From the NCBI GenBank assembly GCA_016716225.1, contig JADJWT010000001.1, positions 1,932,501-1,996,500 on the forward strand: 64,000 bases of DNA, in the 5' to 3' direction. Origin of the DNA: Ignavibacteriota bacterium (GTDB lineage: Bacteria > Bacteroidota > Ignavibacteria > Ignavibacteriales > Melioribacteraceae). How positions within the stretch are numbered: position 1 is the first letter of the stretch; each line of letters opens with the position of its first letter. Of the stretch, positions 30,004-38,825 are shown piece after piece. A program made the translations under genes and the position numbers. Below the pieces are notes generated by a model. It was given only the letters and a program-made list of their open reading frames with translations. It ran no database searches and had not been told where the DNA came from.

Positions 30004-30339
30004 ATGGCAATAATGATAACTGACGAATGCATAAATTGTGGCGCATGCGAACCGGAGTGTCCGAATACTGCAATTTATGAAGGTGGAAATGAATGGACAT
30101 TAGCTGGAAATACTTATGGTGAAGGTGATACAGCTCCATCCGGTGCAGAAGGATTCTTCTCATCAGATTATTTTTATATAGTACCAGATAAATGTACGGA
30201 GTGCAAAGGATTCCATGATGAACCGCAATGTGCTGCTGTTTGTCCTGTTGATTGCTGTGTTCCAGATCCAAATCGTGTTGAATCCGAAGAAGAATTATTG
30301 GCAAGAAAAGCACATTTAGATGAAGTAGAAGGAAGATAA
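30004..30339 (+). CDS. Allochromatium-type 2[4Fe-4S] ferredoxin
   Basis: A 111-residue electron carrier. Site one is C9, C12, C15, C19 (CX2CX2CX3C). Site two is C64, C67, C76, C80 (CX2CX8CX3C), where the eight-residue gap is the mark of the Allochromatium/YfhL type with low reduction potential. An insertion of about 35 residues rich in Gly, Glu and Ser separates the two sites, longer than in clostridial ferredoxins. AGGAG precedes the start and a clear terminator follows, so this is a short unit. Confidence 0.93.
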   Translation: MAIMITDECINCGACEPECPNTAIYEGGNEWTLAGNTYGEGDTAPSGAEGFFSSDYFYIVPDKCTECKGFHDEPQCAAVCPVDCCVPDPNRVESEEELLARKAHLDEVEGR

Positions 30340-30360
30340 TTTTTTAATAAAATTAGTAAG

Positions 30361-30395
30361 AAACCGTATAAGAATTTTCTTGTACGGTTTTTTTA
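30361..30395 (+). terminator. Rho-independent terminator after the ferredoxin gene
   Basis: AAACCGTATAAG pairs with CTTGTACGGTTT (one G-T pair) around a five-base loop and is followed by seven or more T. Confidence 0.92.
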
Positions 30396-30423
30396 TTTTT
30401 AAATTAAATTTATTTTGTAAGCT

Positions 30424-31272
30424 ATGGAAATTGGAAAATACAAATTATCAATTTTAGAAACCGGGACTTTTGCTTTAGATGGTGGAGCAATGTTTGGAAT
30501 AATTCCTAAACCTCTTTGGGAAAAGTCAATTATTCCCGATGAAAAAAATAGAATTAAATTAGGCTTGAGATGTTTACTTCTTGAATCCGAATCAAAAATA
30601 ATTTTAGTTGATACGGGAATGGGAAATCTTTGGGATGAAAAGTCTATTTCAATATATAATTTAAACAATAATGAAAATGATTTACTAAAATCTCTTAATT
30701 CAAAAAACATTCTTGCCGATCAGATAACTGATGTAATTTTAACACATCTCCATTTTGATCATACCGGTGGCTCAACAAAAATTGAAAATGATAAATTAAT
30801 TCCAACATTCCCGAATGCAAAATATCATGTTCAGAAAAAGCATTTTGATTGGGCGCAAAATCCAACTGAAAGAGATAAAGGAAGTTTCATCCCTAAATTT
30901 TACCTGCCTTTGTATGAAAATGGAGTTTTGAATTTTACAAACGGAGATGATTTTTTTGATGATGAAATTCAATTTTTAACAATTAACGGACATACAATCG
31001 CTCAGCAAATGGTGAAGATTTCGGATTCTACAAACACATTTTTATTTTGCGGCGATTTACTTCCAACAATGTATCATATTCCAATTCCTTACATAATGGG
31101 TTATGATATTCAACCTTTAGAAACAGTAAAAGAAAAAAAGAAATTTTTGCAATTAGCTGTTGAAGAAAACTGGAAACTAATTTTTGAACATGATTCTCAA
31201 AATGTATGTGCAACAATAATGAAAACTGAAAAAGGTTTTATATTCAAAGAAAGTTTTAAAGATTTAATATGA
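30424..31272 (+). CDS. MBL-fold metallo-hydrolase
   Basis: A 282-residue hydrolase of the metallo-beta-lactamase fold. The metal-binding motif is THLHFDHTGG with H108, H110, D112 and H113, and a later GHTIAQQ and CGDLLPT supply further ligands. The extended form, with a long N-terminal strand region, resembles family members that act on lactones or phosphoesters, but the substrate is unknown. Its stop overlaps the start of the Rieske gene by four bases. Confidence 0.85.
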   Translation: MEIGKYKLSILETGTFALDGGAMFGIIPKPLWEKSIIPDEKNRIKLGLRCLLLESESKIILVDTGMGNLWDEKSISIYNLNNNENDLLKSLNSKNILADQITDVILTHLHFDHTGGSTKIENDKLIPTFPNAKYHVQKKHFDWAQNPTERDKGSFIPKFYLPLYENGVLNFTNGDDFFDDEIQFLTINGHTIAQQMVKISDSTNTFLFCGDLLPTMYHIPIPYIMGYDIQPLETVKEKKKFLQLAVEENWKLIFEHDSQNVCATIMKTEKGFIFKESFKDLI

Positions 31273-31607
31273 ATGAATTATCTGATGAATTTACATTTGC
31301 TTGCTTTGTTTCTGAACTTAAAGAAAAAGTTGGGAAAAGATTATATATAAATAATGTTGATGTTGCAATATTCAAAGTAAATGAAAAAATTTATGCTGTA
31401 AGTAATATTTGTCCGCATCAACATACTGCACAAATTTATGAAGGATTTGTGGAAAATGAATGCGTGTATTGTCCATTACACGGATGGATGTTTAATCTTG
31501 AAACGGGAAATTTATTTGGTGGTAGCAAAGGTTTAGATGTTTATGAAACAAAAATAATTGATGATAAAATTTTTGTAAAAGCAGTTGATAAAAAGTGGAA
31601 TTGGTAG
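31269..31607 (+). CDS. Rieske [2Fe-2S] domain protein
   Basis: A 112-residue soluble protein with one Rieske cluster: C48-X-H50 and C68-X2-H71 (NICPHQH and YCPLHGW). Length and single-domain form resemble NirD or small ferredoxins of ring-hydroxylating enzymes. No partner reductase or oxygenase is beside it. It overlaps the metallo-hydrolase gene (ATGA), so the two are probably co-translated, and a joint role is possible but unproven. Confidence 0.88.
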   Translation: MNELSDEFTFACFVSELKEKVGKRLYINNVDVAIFKVNEKIYAVSNICPHQHTAQIYEGFVENECVYCPLHGWMFNLETGNLFGGSKGLDVYETKIIDDKIFVKAVDKKWNW

Positions 31608-31651
31608 ATTTAGATATTTGATATTAAATAAATTCAGCATGACACAAGGAA

Positions 31652-32575
31652 ATGTTTAAACAAAAAATCATAGCAAAAGCTAAACAACTCGGATTTGATC
31701 TTATCGGATTTTCAAAATATCACACGCTGGAACAAGAAATTAAAAATTTAGAAAAATGGCTTTCTAAAAATTATCAAGCTGGTATGAATTACATGGAAAA
31801 AAATCTTGATAAAAAGAAAGATGTAAAATTAATTTTGGAAAACTGCAAAAGTGTAATTTCTTTGGGAATGAATTATTTTGTAAAAGATAATTTTAGTGAA
31901 ATAAATAATTCCGGAAAAGTTTCTCGCTATGCTTGGGGAAAAGATTATCATTTAATTATTTTGGAAAAGTTGGATGAACTAATTGAGTTTGCTAAAATTG
32001 AAAATCCAAATTTTGAAGCAAAAAGTTATGTTGATACTGGTCCGGTAATGGATAAAGCATGGGCAGTAAAATCCGGAATTGGTTGGCAAGGGAAAAACAG
32101 TAATATTATTAATACAGAAATTGGAAGCTGGTTTTTTATTGCTACAATTTTAACAAATTATAATTTTGAAGAATATGATAACCGGATAAGTGATTTTTGC
32201 GGAACTTGTACGGCTTGCATAAAAGCATGTCCTACAAATGCAATTGTTGAAGATTATATTATTGATTCAAAAAAATGTATTTCATATTTAACAATAGAAA
32301 ATAAAAGCGAGATTTCTAATGAGTTTATTGGAAAATTTGATAATTGGATTTTCGGCTGCGATATTTGCCAAGAAGTATGTCCTTGGAATATTAAATTTGC
32401 AGAATCTACAAATCAAACAGAATTTTTAGAAATTAAAAATAAAAATTTATCATTTGAAGAGATTGAAAAGATGGAAGATTCTGATTTTAAAAATAAGTTT
32501 TGTGAAAGTCCCATTTTACGAAGTAAGCTAAAAGGTCTAAGACGAAATTCTGAATTTTTGCAAAAATTAAAGTGA
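31652..32575 (+). CDS. queG: Epoxyqueuosine reductase
   Basis: QueG carries out the last step of queuosine synthesis in tRNA, reducing epoxyqueuosine with a cobalamin cofactor and iron-sulfur clusters. The 307-residue protein has the paired cluster motifs CGTCTACIKACPTNAI and CDICQEVCPWN, and the GTGP-like region YVDTGPVMDKAWA. It lacks the C-terminal HEAT-repeat extension of longer QueG proteins such as that of E. coli (379 residues), giving a short form. It lies 61 bases before trxB. Confidence 0.92.
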   Translation: MFKQKIIAKAKQLGFDLIGFSKYHTLEQEIKNLEKWLSKNYQAGMNYMEKNLDKKKDVKLILENCKSVISLGMNYFVKDNFSEINNSGKVSRYAWGKDYHLIILEKLDELIEFAKIENPNFEAKSYVDTGPVMDKAWAVKSGIGWQGKNSNIINTEIGSWFFIATILTNYNFEEYDNRISDFCGTCTACIKACPTNAIVEDYIIDSKKCISYLTIENKSEISNEFIGKFDNWIFGCDICQEVCPWNIKFAESTNQTEFLEIKNKNLSFEEIEKMEDSDFKNKFCESPILRSKLKGLRRNSEFLQKLK

Positions 32576-32635
32576 AACTAAAAAAGGAAAATTGTATCTA
32601 ACTTTGAAAAATTAAAAGAAATTTGGAGAATTATA

Positions 32636-33589
32636 ATGTCAGGAAATCATCATAAAATTGTAATAATTGGTTCTGGTCCAGCCGGATTAACCGCTGCAAT
32701 TTATGCTGCAAGAGCAAATATGAATCCCGTAATCTATGAAGGAATGCAGCCGGGCGGACAATTAACAATTACCACAGAAGTTGAAAATTATCCCGGTTTT
32801 GAAAATGGAATTCAAGGGCCTGAGTTGATGGATGTAATGAGAAAGCAAGCATGCAAATTTGGCGCAAAATGTGAATTCAAAGAAATTACAGAAGTTGATT
32901 TTTCGCAAAGACCGTTTAAGTTAAAAGCTGAAGATAAAGAAATTACTGCGGATGCAGTAATTATATCTACCGGAGCGAGCGCAAAATTATTGGGAACCGA
33001 AAGTGAGAAAAACTATATGGGTTATGGCGTTTCTGCATGTGCAACTTGCGATGGATTTTTCTACAGAGGTTTAAAGGTAATTGTTGTGGGCGGCGGCGAT
33101 ACTGCGATGGAAGAAGCAAATTATTTAACAAATTTTGCTTCAGAAGTTTTAATTGTGCATAGAAGAGATGAATTTAGAGCATCTCAAATTATGATTGATA
33201 GAGCAAAGAAAAATCCCAAAATAAAATTTGCTTTGAATCAAACAATTAAAGAAGTTCTTGGCGATGTAAACATGATGGGACATAAAAAAGTAACCGGCGC
33301 AATTTTGGAAAATACAAAAGACGGAAGCTCTGAAGAAGTAAAAGTTGACGGAATTTTTATCGCAATTGGACATCAACCCAATACAAAAATATTTAACGGA
33401 AAATTGGAAATGGATGAAACCGGATATTTAAAAGTTAAAGCTGGTTCTACTTATACAAATATTGAAGGAGTTTTTGCTGCTGGAGATGTTGCCGATAAAA
33501 CTTACCGTCAAGCAATTACCGCAGCGGGAACGGGTTGTATGGCAGCTTTAGATGCACAACGCTGGCTTGAAGAAAAAGAATTAGTTTAA
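32636..33589 (+). CDS. trxB: Thioredoxin-disulfide reductase
   Basis: This NADPH-dependent flavoenzyme reduces thioredoxin in the cytoplasm. The FAD-binding motif GSGPAGLTAAIYAARA is at residues 12-27, the redox pair is Cys135-Ala-Thr-Cys138, and the NADPH motif VVGGGDTAMEEANYL follows. The C-terminal FAD motif GVFAAGDV is present. The 317-residue length is typical of the low-molecular-weight form. A TTGGAGAAT lies before the start and a terminator of the AAAGAT hairpin family follows. Confidence 0.96.
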   Translation: MSGNHHKIVIIGSGPAGLTAAIYAARANMNPVIYEGMQPGGQLTITTEVENYPGFENGIQGPELMDVMRKQACKFGAKCEFKEITEVDFSQRPFKLKAEDKEITADAVIISTGASAKLLGTESEKNYMGYGVSACATCDGFFYRGLKVIVVGGGDTAMEEANYLTNFASEVLIVHRRDEFRASQIMIDRAKKNPKIKFALNQTIKEVLGDVNMMGHKKVTGAILENTKDGSSEEVKVDGIFIAIGHQPNTKIFNGKLEMDETGYLKVKAGSTYTNIEGVFAAGDVADKTYRQAITAAGTGCMAALDAQRWLEEKELV

Positions 33590-33603
33590 ATATTCAATTT
33601 TAA

Positions 33604-33645
33604 AAAGATGCGGTCTTCTGAAAAGATCGCATCTTTGTTTTTGCT
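33604..33645 (+). terminator. Terminator after trxB; hairpin-family copy 1
   Basis: AAAGATGCGGTCTT pairs with AAGATCGCATCTTT over 14 positions (one G-T pair) around a five-base loop, followed by T-rich sequence. The stem ends are the same as in two other hairpins, at 35391 and 43236, although the middle bases differ. Confidence 0.8.
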
Positions 33646-33710
33646 ATTAAAAATTTTGTCAAAAATCTATAATATTTCAATATTAAAAATCTACAAACCG
33701 GCACGAAATT

Positions 33711-34097
33711 TTAGCTCAATTTTTCACTTTTTTCATCTTCTTTTTCAAATTTTCTTGAAATAAAAAATGCAGCCACAAAACCAACTCCGGTTAAAGTAAT
33801 TATAGAAAGTGGAATTAAACCATGATTTAAATGTGCATCTTCTGCCATTACACCCAATCCAATTCCTAATCCGGCTCCAACAATTATAATACCTAACTTC
33901 AACCAAACATATGGATTCTTTTTTGATTTAAATAATTCTGCAATTTGTTCAGGTGTCAAACCTTTTTCAATCATCATTTGTCTTTCTTTTGATCGAAAAT
34001 AATAGTATGTAACAATTACTAAGCCAATTATAAGTACAACTAAAATTCCACTTAATGGACCCATAATTTCTTCAGCTAACATTGCTTGTTCTGACAT
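33711..34097 (-). CDS. Small membrane protein, DUF6249-like
   Basis: A 128-residue protein with three hydrophobic segments: near 13-33 (GPLSGILVVLIIGLVIVTYYY), near 66-84 and near 96-114. Between the first two lies RSKERQMMIEKGLTPEQIAELF, a stretch found in DUF6249 proteins, which often stand beside ECF sigma factors in Bacteroidota. Function unknown. It is divergent from the sigma factor gene at 34233, with a 135-bp gap between them. AGGAG precedes the start. Confidence 0.78.
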   Translation of the reverse strand: MSEQAMLAEEIMGPLSGILVVLIIGLVIVTYYYFRSKERQMMIEKGLTPEQIAELFKSKKNPYVWLKLGIIIVGAGLGIGLGVMAEDAHLNHGLIPLSIITLTGVGFVAAFFISRKFEKEDEKSEKLS

Positions 34098-34232
34098 TTA
34101 TTTATCTCCTAATTTTACTTTATGAATTTTTCCTTCAATTATTTTGACTAAAATGTAATACCGAAAGGTTACAAATTATTGATAATTATTTTTATGTAAC
34201 CTTTATAAAAAATTTCAGTCTAAATTAGTGAG

Positions 34233-34799
34233 ATGAAAAAGCTAACTGATAAAGAAATAATAGATTCTGTTTTAAAAGGAAATGCAAATGATTATTCACT
34301 ACTAATTGATCGTTATAAACACAAAGCTTTTTCATTATTAGTTAATATGCTCAAAAACAAAATGGATGCTGAAGAAGCTTTGCAAGATGCATTCATCAAA
34401 ACTTATAATTCATTAAATACTTTTCGAAGTGAATCTCAATTCTCAACTTGGTTTTATAAAATTGTATTTAATACCGGATTAACAATTTTATCTGCACAAA
34501 AAAGAAAAATTGAAATGCAGATGAACTCAATTGATGATTTTGATTTTTTAAAGGATGAAGACACGGAAATTTACTCCATTTCTGAAACAAAGAAACAATA
34601 TCTGCTTAAAATGGTTGATAAATTGCCAATCCGAAATTCATTGGTTCTTATTCTATATTATATGGATAATCTTTCCATAAATGAAATTAGTGAAGTAATG
34701 GGTTTAACTTTGGTAAATATTAAAGTACTTTTACATAGATCAAGAAATTTGCTTAAAGACTTGCTAATTAAGCATAATTATCAAGAGGAATTATTATGA
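34233..34799 (+). CDS. ECF-type RNA polymerase sigma factor
   Basis: A 188-residue sigma-70 family member of the ECF group, which directs RNA polymerase to a small regulon. Sigma region 2 lies at about 15-90 (SLLVNMLKNKMDAEEALQDAFIKTYNSL, with the typical DAEEALQDAF stretch, and FSTWFYKIVFN). Region 4 lies at about 130-180 (LSINEISEVMGLTLVNIKVLLHRSRNLLKD). It overlaps the next membrane gene by four bases, as anti-sigma pairs often do. Its target promoters are not visible here. Confidence 0.92.
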   Translation: MKKLTDKEIIDSVLKGNANDYSLLIDRYKHKAFSLLVNMLKNKMDAEEALQDAFIKTYNSLNTFRSESQFSTWFYKIVFNTGLTILSAQKRKIEMQMNSIDDFDFLKDEDTEIYSISETKKQYLLKMVDKLPIRNSLVLILYYMDNLSINEISEVMGLTLVNIKVLLHRSRNLLKDLLIKHNYQEELL

Positions 34800-35314
34800 A
34801 AAATTATGATGAATTAATAAATAAATTTTTGGATAATGAAATTGAATCAACAGAGTTAAATGAATTTGATAATTTAGTTAAAACCGATTCTAATTTTAAA
34901 ATGAATTTTGTTACACACAAATTTGTTCATGAAAATTTATATGATATACCAATTCAAATTGCGCCGGAAAATATAACAGAAAGTATAATGAGTAAAATTT
35001 TTAATTCAATTAGCGTTAAGTATAAAAAGAGTTATTTTTTCAGAGGAATTGTTTCTCTATTTATTTTAATGTTGATAACAAGTCTATTTCTATTTTTCTT
35101 TTATGCGTTAAATATTCCTTTTGTACAAAATTCACTTTCAAATGTTAAAGAATCAAAGAATTTTATTCAGCCTTTTTTTACTATTTTGAATAAAGTTTTA
35201 ACAAGCGAATTATTTAAAACAATCTCGGCATCAATTGGATTTATTATTTTACTTAGTTTTTATTTTTCTCTAAACTCATTCAAAGATTTTAAAAATAGAA
35301 TGAAACAATTTTAG
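34796..35314 (+). CDS. Putative membrane-bound partner (anti-sigma-like) of the ECF sigma factor
   Basis: A 172-residue protein. The first 60 residues form a small, charged cytoplasmic domain with the opening YDELINKFLDNEIESTELNEF, resembling the N-terminal region of ECF anti-sigma factors but without a zinc-binding His-Cys motif. Hydrophobic segments lie near 82-104 and 138-160. Its start overlaps the sigma factor stop (ATGA). That it restrains the sigma factor is inferred from position only. Confidence 0.65.
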   Translation: MKNYDELINKFLDNEIESTELNEFDNLVKTDSNFKMNFVTHKFVHENLYDIPIQIAPENITESIMSKIFNSISVKYKKSYFFRGIVSLFILMLITSLFLFFFYALNIPFVQNSLSNVKESKNFIQPFFTILNKVLTSELFKTISASIGFIILLSFYFSLNSFKDFKNRMKQF

Positions 35315-35347
35315 ATGATTATTTTTTCTCCTATAATAAATTAGTTT

Positions 35348-35376
35348 GTCATTCCCGAACGTTTTAATCGGGAATC
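35348..35376. repeat. REP-like palindrome, single copy
   Basis: GTCATTCCCG, a short spacer, then CGGGAAT pair as a hairpin. The right unit of the pair at 40453-40522 is the same type in the opposite orientation, sharing GTCATTCCCG and TTTAATCGGGAATC. Confidence 0.7.
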
Positions 35377-35390
35377 AAAATACTTAATTA

Positions 35391-35423
35391 AAAGATCCGA
35401 TCTTTGAAAAAGATCTGATCTTT
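35391..35423. repeat. AAAGAT hairpin, copy 2
   Basis: AAAGATCCGATCTT pairs with AAGATCTGATCTTT over 14 positions with one central mismatch. It lacks a T-run, so it is a weak terminator at best for the sigma/membrane pair upstream. Confidence 0.7.
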
Positions 35424-35506
35424 AAATAATTCCACATCCACATTTCTTATTTAAAAAAATCCCAAATCATTTTTAATTATCTTTACAAATAATTTTTTAT
35501 AAAACT

Positions 35507-36406
35507 ATGAAAATAAGATCCGGATTTGTAACAATAATCGGCAAACCAAATGTTGGTAAATCAACTTTGATGAATAAATTAATCGGAGAAGATTTATCAA
35601 TAATTACAAGTAAGCCGCAGACTACGCGTAAAAGAATTTTAGGAATTTTGGATACAAAAGAATTTCAAATTGTTTTTTTAGATACTCCCGGAATTTTAGA
35701 GCCAAAATATTTACTTCAAGAAAAATTACTGGATTACGTTGATCATTCGGTTCAAGATGCCGATATTCTTGTGTTTCTATTGGATGCGCAAAATATAGAT
35801 GTTGAAATTAAATCTTTCGAAAAAGAAAGTATTAAAAAATTTATTTCAAATAAGAAGCAGAAAAAAATTCTTGCAATAAACAAAATTGATTTATCAAATG
35901 AAGAAAAAGTAAAAAATTCAATTTTATATTTTGAGAATGAAAAATTGTTTGAAAATATAATTCCAATTTCTGCTATTGAGAATTACAATATTGGTTCATT
36001 GCTTTCAAAAATTGTGGAATATTTACCGGAACATCCAAAATATTTTCCGGAAGATCAATTAACGGATGAACCAGAAAAATTTTTTGTCGCCGAAAAAATA
36101 AGAGAAAAAGTTTTTGAATTATACAAGGATGAGATTCCATATTCGGTTGAAGTAGTAATAGATCAATTTTTAGAAAGAGAAAACCGAAAAGATTTTATTT
36201 CTGCTTCAATAATTGTTGAACGTGATTCCCAAAAACCGATTATTCTTGGCAAAAAAGGAACATCGATTAAAAAATTGGGTGAACTTTCCAGAAAATCTAT
36301 TGAAGAATTTTTAATGCGAGAAGTTTTTTTGGAATTGTTTGTTAAGGTAAAACCAAATTGGCGAAAGGATGAAAACATGTTAAAGAATTTTGGTTATAGT
36401 AATTAA
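35507..36406 (+). CDS. era: GTPase Era
   Basis: Era is a GTPase that binds 16S rRNA and helps assemble the small ribosomal subunit. The G motifs are G1 GKPNVGKST, G3 DTPGI and G4 NKID, and the protein ends with a KH domain (SIIVERDSQKPIILGKKGTSIKKLGE). The 299-residue length is normal. It stands in the same orientation as the following EamA transporter but is separated from it by a 113-bp repetitive stretch. Confidence 0.96.
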   Translation: MKIRSGFVTIIGKPNVGKSTLMNKLIGEDLSIITSKPQTTRKRILGILDTKEFQIVFLDTPGILEPKYLLQEKLLDYVDHSVQDADILVFLLDAQNIDVEIKSFEKESIKKFISNKKQKKILAINKIDLSNEEKVKNSILYFENEKLFENIIPISAIENYNIGSLLSKIVEYLPEHPKYFPEDQLTDEPEKFFVAEKIREKVFELYKDEIPYSVEVVIDQFLERENRKDFISASIIVERDSQKPIILGKKGTSIKKLGELSRKSIEEFLMREVFLELFVKVKPNWRKDENMLKNFGYSN

Positions 36407-36415
36407 ATAATCAAT

Positions 36416-36511
36416 GGAACGCAGATAATTATGATCATTATGATTTATTATATGATTTATTATGATCTTAAAAAATCATAATGATCTTAAAAATCAACGT
36501 TCTATTTTTTT
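36416..36511. repeat. Palindromic intergenic element downstream of era
   Basis: The ends GGAACG and CGTTCT face each other, and between them AAATCATAATGATC on the right is the exact reverse complement of GATCATTATGATTT on the left. The middle holds repeated TTATGAT units. Eight T follow the right end, so it may also act as a terminator for era. No coding capacity is seen. Confidence 0.65.
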
Positions 36512-36519
36512 TATGAAAT

Positions 36520-37446
36520 ATGATATTACAAAAAAAATACAAATCTGAAGCAATTCTACTTTTAATAACATTACTTTGGGGAGCAACTTTTGTAATTGTC
36601 AAAGAATCATTGAATGATATTTCTTCAATGGCATTTATTGCATTACGTTTTTTAATTGCCGGGATTTTTTTGCTTCCGTTTATAATTAAAAAAAAATTTA
36701 CAAAGCAAAATTTTAATGCGGGAATTTTATTAGGTATTTTGTTGTTCATCGGTTTTGCAGTTCAGACTATTGGATTAAAATATACATCGGCAACAAAATC
36801 CGGATTTTTTACTGGAACAACTGTAATTATGATTCCAATTCTTCAAACAATTATTGAAAAAAGAATTCCAACAAAAGGAGTAATTCTCGGTTCTATTCTG
36901 GTGATGATAGGAATTGCATTTTTATCGAGCGGTGGAAATTCAATCTTTAGTTTATTTAATGATATTGCAACTAATTTTAATCTGGGCGATGGATTAACTT
37001 TGGTATGCGCTTTCTTTTTCGCAATTTATATTATCTATTTAGATATTGAAACAACCAAACATGAATTTTGGGTTTTACTTTTTTTGCAGATTATTACGAC
37101 TGCAATTTTGGCAATTTTATTTTCCTTCATTTTTTCCGGAATTAATTTAGAACACTTTAAAATTGATTTAACAAATAATTTAATTGGCGGAATTTTATAT
37201 ACATCAATTTTTGCAACATTAATTACAACGGCGCTTCAAACAAAATATCAGAAAGATGTAACTCCGGCTAAAGCGGGAATTATTTTTTCATTTGAGCCAA
37301 TATTTGCAGCAATTTTTGCATTCTTTATATTAGGAGAAAAAATAACTAATTTTGGATACTTCGGTGCAGCGTTGATTATGCTGGGTTTGTTTATTTCTGA
37401 ATTGTATGAAAATATATTTATAAAAAATGGAAAACCAAAAAATTAG
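36520..37446 (+). CDS. EamA/DMT-family transporter
   Basis: A 308-residue inner-membrane protein of the drug/metabolite transporter superfamily, with about ten membrane helices arranged as two EamA repeats. Repeat one opens with EAILLLITLLWGATFVIVKE and contains FIALRFLIAGIFLLP. Repeat two contains FSFEPIFAAIFAFFILGEKIT, the usual end motif. The substrate cannot be told from sequence, and exporters of amino acids or metabolites are the common members. The end overlaps the acylphosphatase start by 20 bases. Confidence 0.9.
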   Translation: MILQKKYKSEAILLLITLLWGATFVIVKESLNDISSMAFIALRFLIAGIFLLPFIIKKKFTKQNFNAGILLGILLFIGFAVQTIGLKYTSATKSGFFTGTTVIMIPILQTIIEKRIPTKGVILGSILVMIGIAFLSSGGNSIFSLFNDIATNFNLGDGLTLVCAFFFAIYIIYLDIETTKHEFWVLLFLQIITTAILAILFSFIFSGINLEHFKIDLTNNLIGGILYTSIFATLITTALQTKYQKDVTPAKAGIIFSFEPIFAAIFAFFILGEKITNFGYFGAALIMLGLFISELYENIFIKNGKPKN

Positions 37447-37714
37447 AGCGGAAATAATTGTTTCCGGTTTGGTGCAAGGAGTTGGTTTTAGATATTTTGT
37501 TTTGCAAAAAGCTTTGGAATTAAAATTAGTCGGCTACACAAAAAATCAATATGATGGTACAGTTTTAACGGTTGCGGAAGGTGAAAAATATCAAATTGAA
37601 GAATTATTTAATCATTTAAAAATTGGACCAATGCATGCCGATGTTAGAGATATAAAAATTTCTTGGAAAAGTTTTGTTGGAGAATTTTCAGCTTTCGAAA
37701 TAAGGAGATATTAA
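37427..37714 (+). CDS. acyP: Acylphosphatase
   Basis: This small enzyme hydrolyses acyl phosphates such as acetyl phosphate. The 95-residue protein has the substrate loop GLVQGVGFRYFV with the catalytic Arg, and TKNQYDGTVLTVAEG containing the catalytic Asn. Its start lies within the end of the transporter gene. The last base of its stop is the first base of the ispF start. Confidence 0.94.
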   Translation: MENQKIRAEIIVSGLVQGVGFRYFVLQKALELKLVGYTKNQYDGTVLTVAEGEKYQIEELFNHLKIGPMHADVRDIKISWKSFVGEFSAFEIRRY

Positions 37715-38202
37715 TGAATTTTAGAACCGGTTTCGGTTATGATGTACATGCATTTTCGGGAAATAGAAAATTATTTTTAGGCGGAATTGAAATCCCTTCT
37801 GAAAAAGGTTTGCTCGGTCACTCAGATGCAGATGTTTTACTTCATGCAATTTGCGATGCTTTGTTGGGATCTTTAGCGCTTGGAGATATTGGTCAACATT
37901 TTCCGGATACAGATCAATCTTATAAAAATATAGACAGCAAAATATTATTAAAAAAAGTTAGTGAACTAATTAAAAATAAAGGTTATAAAATTTCAAATAT
38001 TGATTCAACAATTGTGATGGAAAAACCTAAACTGAAAGATTATATGTTTGCAATCAGAAAAAGTATTGCGGAAATATTAAATCTAAATGTTGATCAAATT
38101 TCAGTGAAAGCAACTACATCGGAAAAATTGGGTTTTGTTGGTGAAGAAAAAGGTGCGCAAGCATATTCTACTGTTCTCGTATTTCAAGATTTAGGTGATT
38201 AA
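37714..38202 (+). CDS. ispF: 2-C-methyl-D-erythritol 2,4-cyclodiphosphate synthase
   Basis: IspF is the fifth enzyme of the non-mevalonate isoprenoid pathway. The ATG at 37714, with AAGGAG 7 bases upstream, gives a normal 162-residue protein. A longer frame from 37663 lies inside acyP and is not used. Zinc ligands are in GYDVHAF (Asp and His) and GHSDADVLLHAICDALLG. The C-terminal TTSEKLGFVGEEKGAQA block is typical. It is flanked by acyP (TAATG overlap) and dedA (TAATG overlap). Confidence 0.96.
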   Translation: MNFRTGFGYDVHAFSGNRKLFLGGIEIPSEKGLLGHSDADVLLHAICDALLGSLALGDIGQHFPDTDQSYKNIDSKILLKKVSELIKNKGYKISNIDSTIVMEKPKLKDYMFAIRKSIAEILNLNVDQISVKATTSEKLGFVGEEKGAQAYSTVLVFQDLGD

Positions 38203-38825
38203 TGTTAGAAGAAATTATTGCTTACATCAGCACTTTAGAAACAAGTTGGATTTATATTATACTTTTCTTTTTTGCATTTATAGAAAATGTTTTTCCGCCA
38301 TCTCCAAGCGATGTTGTGGTTGTTGTTGGGGCTTCTTTAATTTCGTCAACTTCAGTTGGGTTTTTTCCAATTTTATTAATTACAAGTATTGGAAGCGCAT
38401 TAGGATTTATTCTTATGTATTACCTCGGATATTTTTTAAGCGAAAAAGTTTTACGCTCGGGAAAGCTTAAGTTTATAAGTCAAGATGCACTTCACAAAAC
38501 TGATGAATGGTTTACCAAATACGGTTACAAAATTATTTTGGCAAATAGATTTTTGCCCGGCACAAGATCTGTAATTAGTTTTTTTTCCGGAGTTCACGAA
38601 CTAAATGTTTATAAAACATTTTTCTATTCTTTAATAAGCGCACTACTTTGGAACTTTCTAATTATTTATTTGGGGATGACTTTAGGAAATAATATTCAGC
38701 AAATAGATTATTATCTTCAAACTTATTCAAACATTGGATTGGGAATTACAGTACTTGTAGTAATTTATTTTACGATAAAATATTTTCTCAAAAAAAGAAA
38801 GAACAATGCTGAAAAAGATATTTAG
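38202..38825 (+). CDS. DedA family membrane protein
   Basis: A 207-residue inner-membrane protein of the DedA/SNARE-associated family, members of which move lipid carriers such as undecaprenyl phosphate across the membrane. The FFFAFIENVFPPSPSDVVVVVGA block, with its Glu and Pro residues, and NRFLPGTRSVISFFSG are signatures of the family. Several membrane helices are visible. The gene sits between ispF and lnt with overlaps at both ends, suggesting a single transcript for isoprenoid and envelope functions. Confidence 0.93.
   Translation: MLEEIIAYISTLETSWIYIILFFFAFIENVFPPSPSDVVVVVGASLISSTSVGFFPILLITSIGSALGFILMYYLGYFLSEKVLRSGKLKFISQDALHKTDEWFTKYGYKIILANRFLPGTRSVISFFSGVHELNVYKTFFYSLISALLWNFLIIYLGMTLGNNIQQIDYYLQTYSNIGLGITVLVVIYFTIKYFLKKRKNNAEKDI

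Noticed and set aside
38195..38470. Second reading frame over dedA
   Set aside because: It overlaps the dedA gene nearly fully and has a Cys-rich, unnatural composition, while the dedA frame carries the family motifs.
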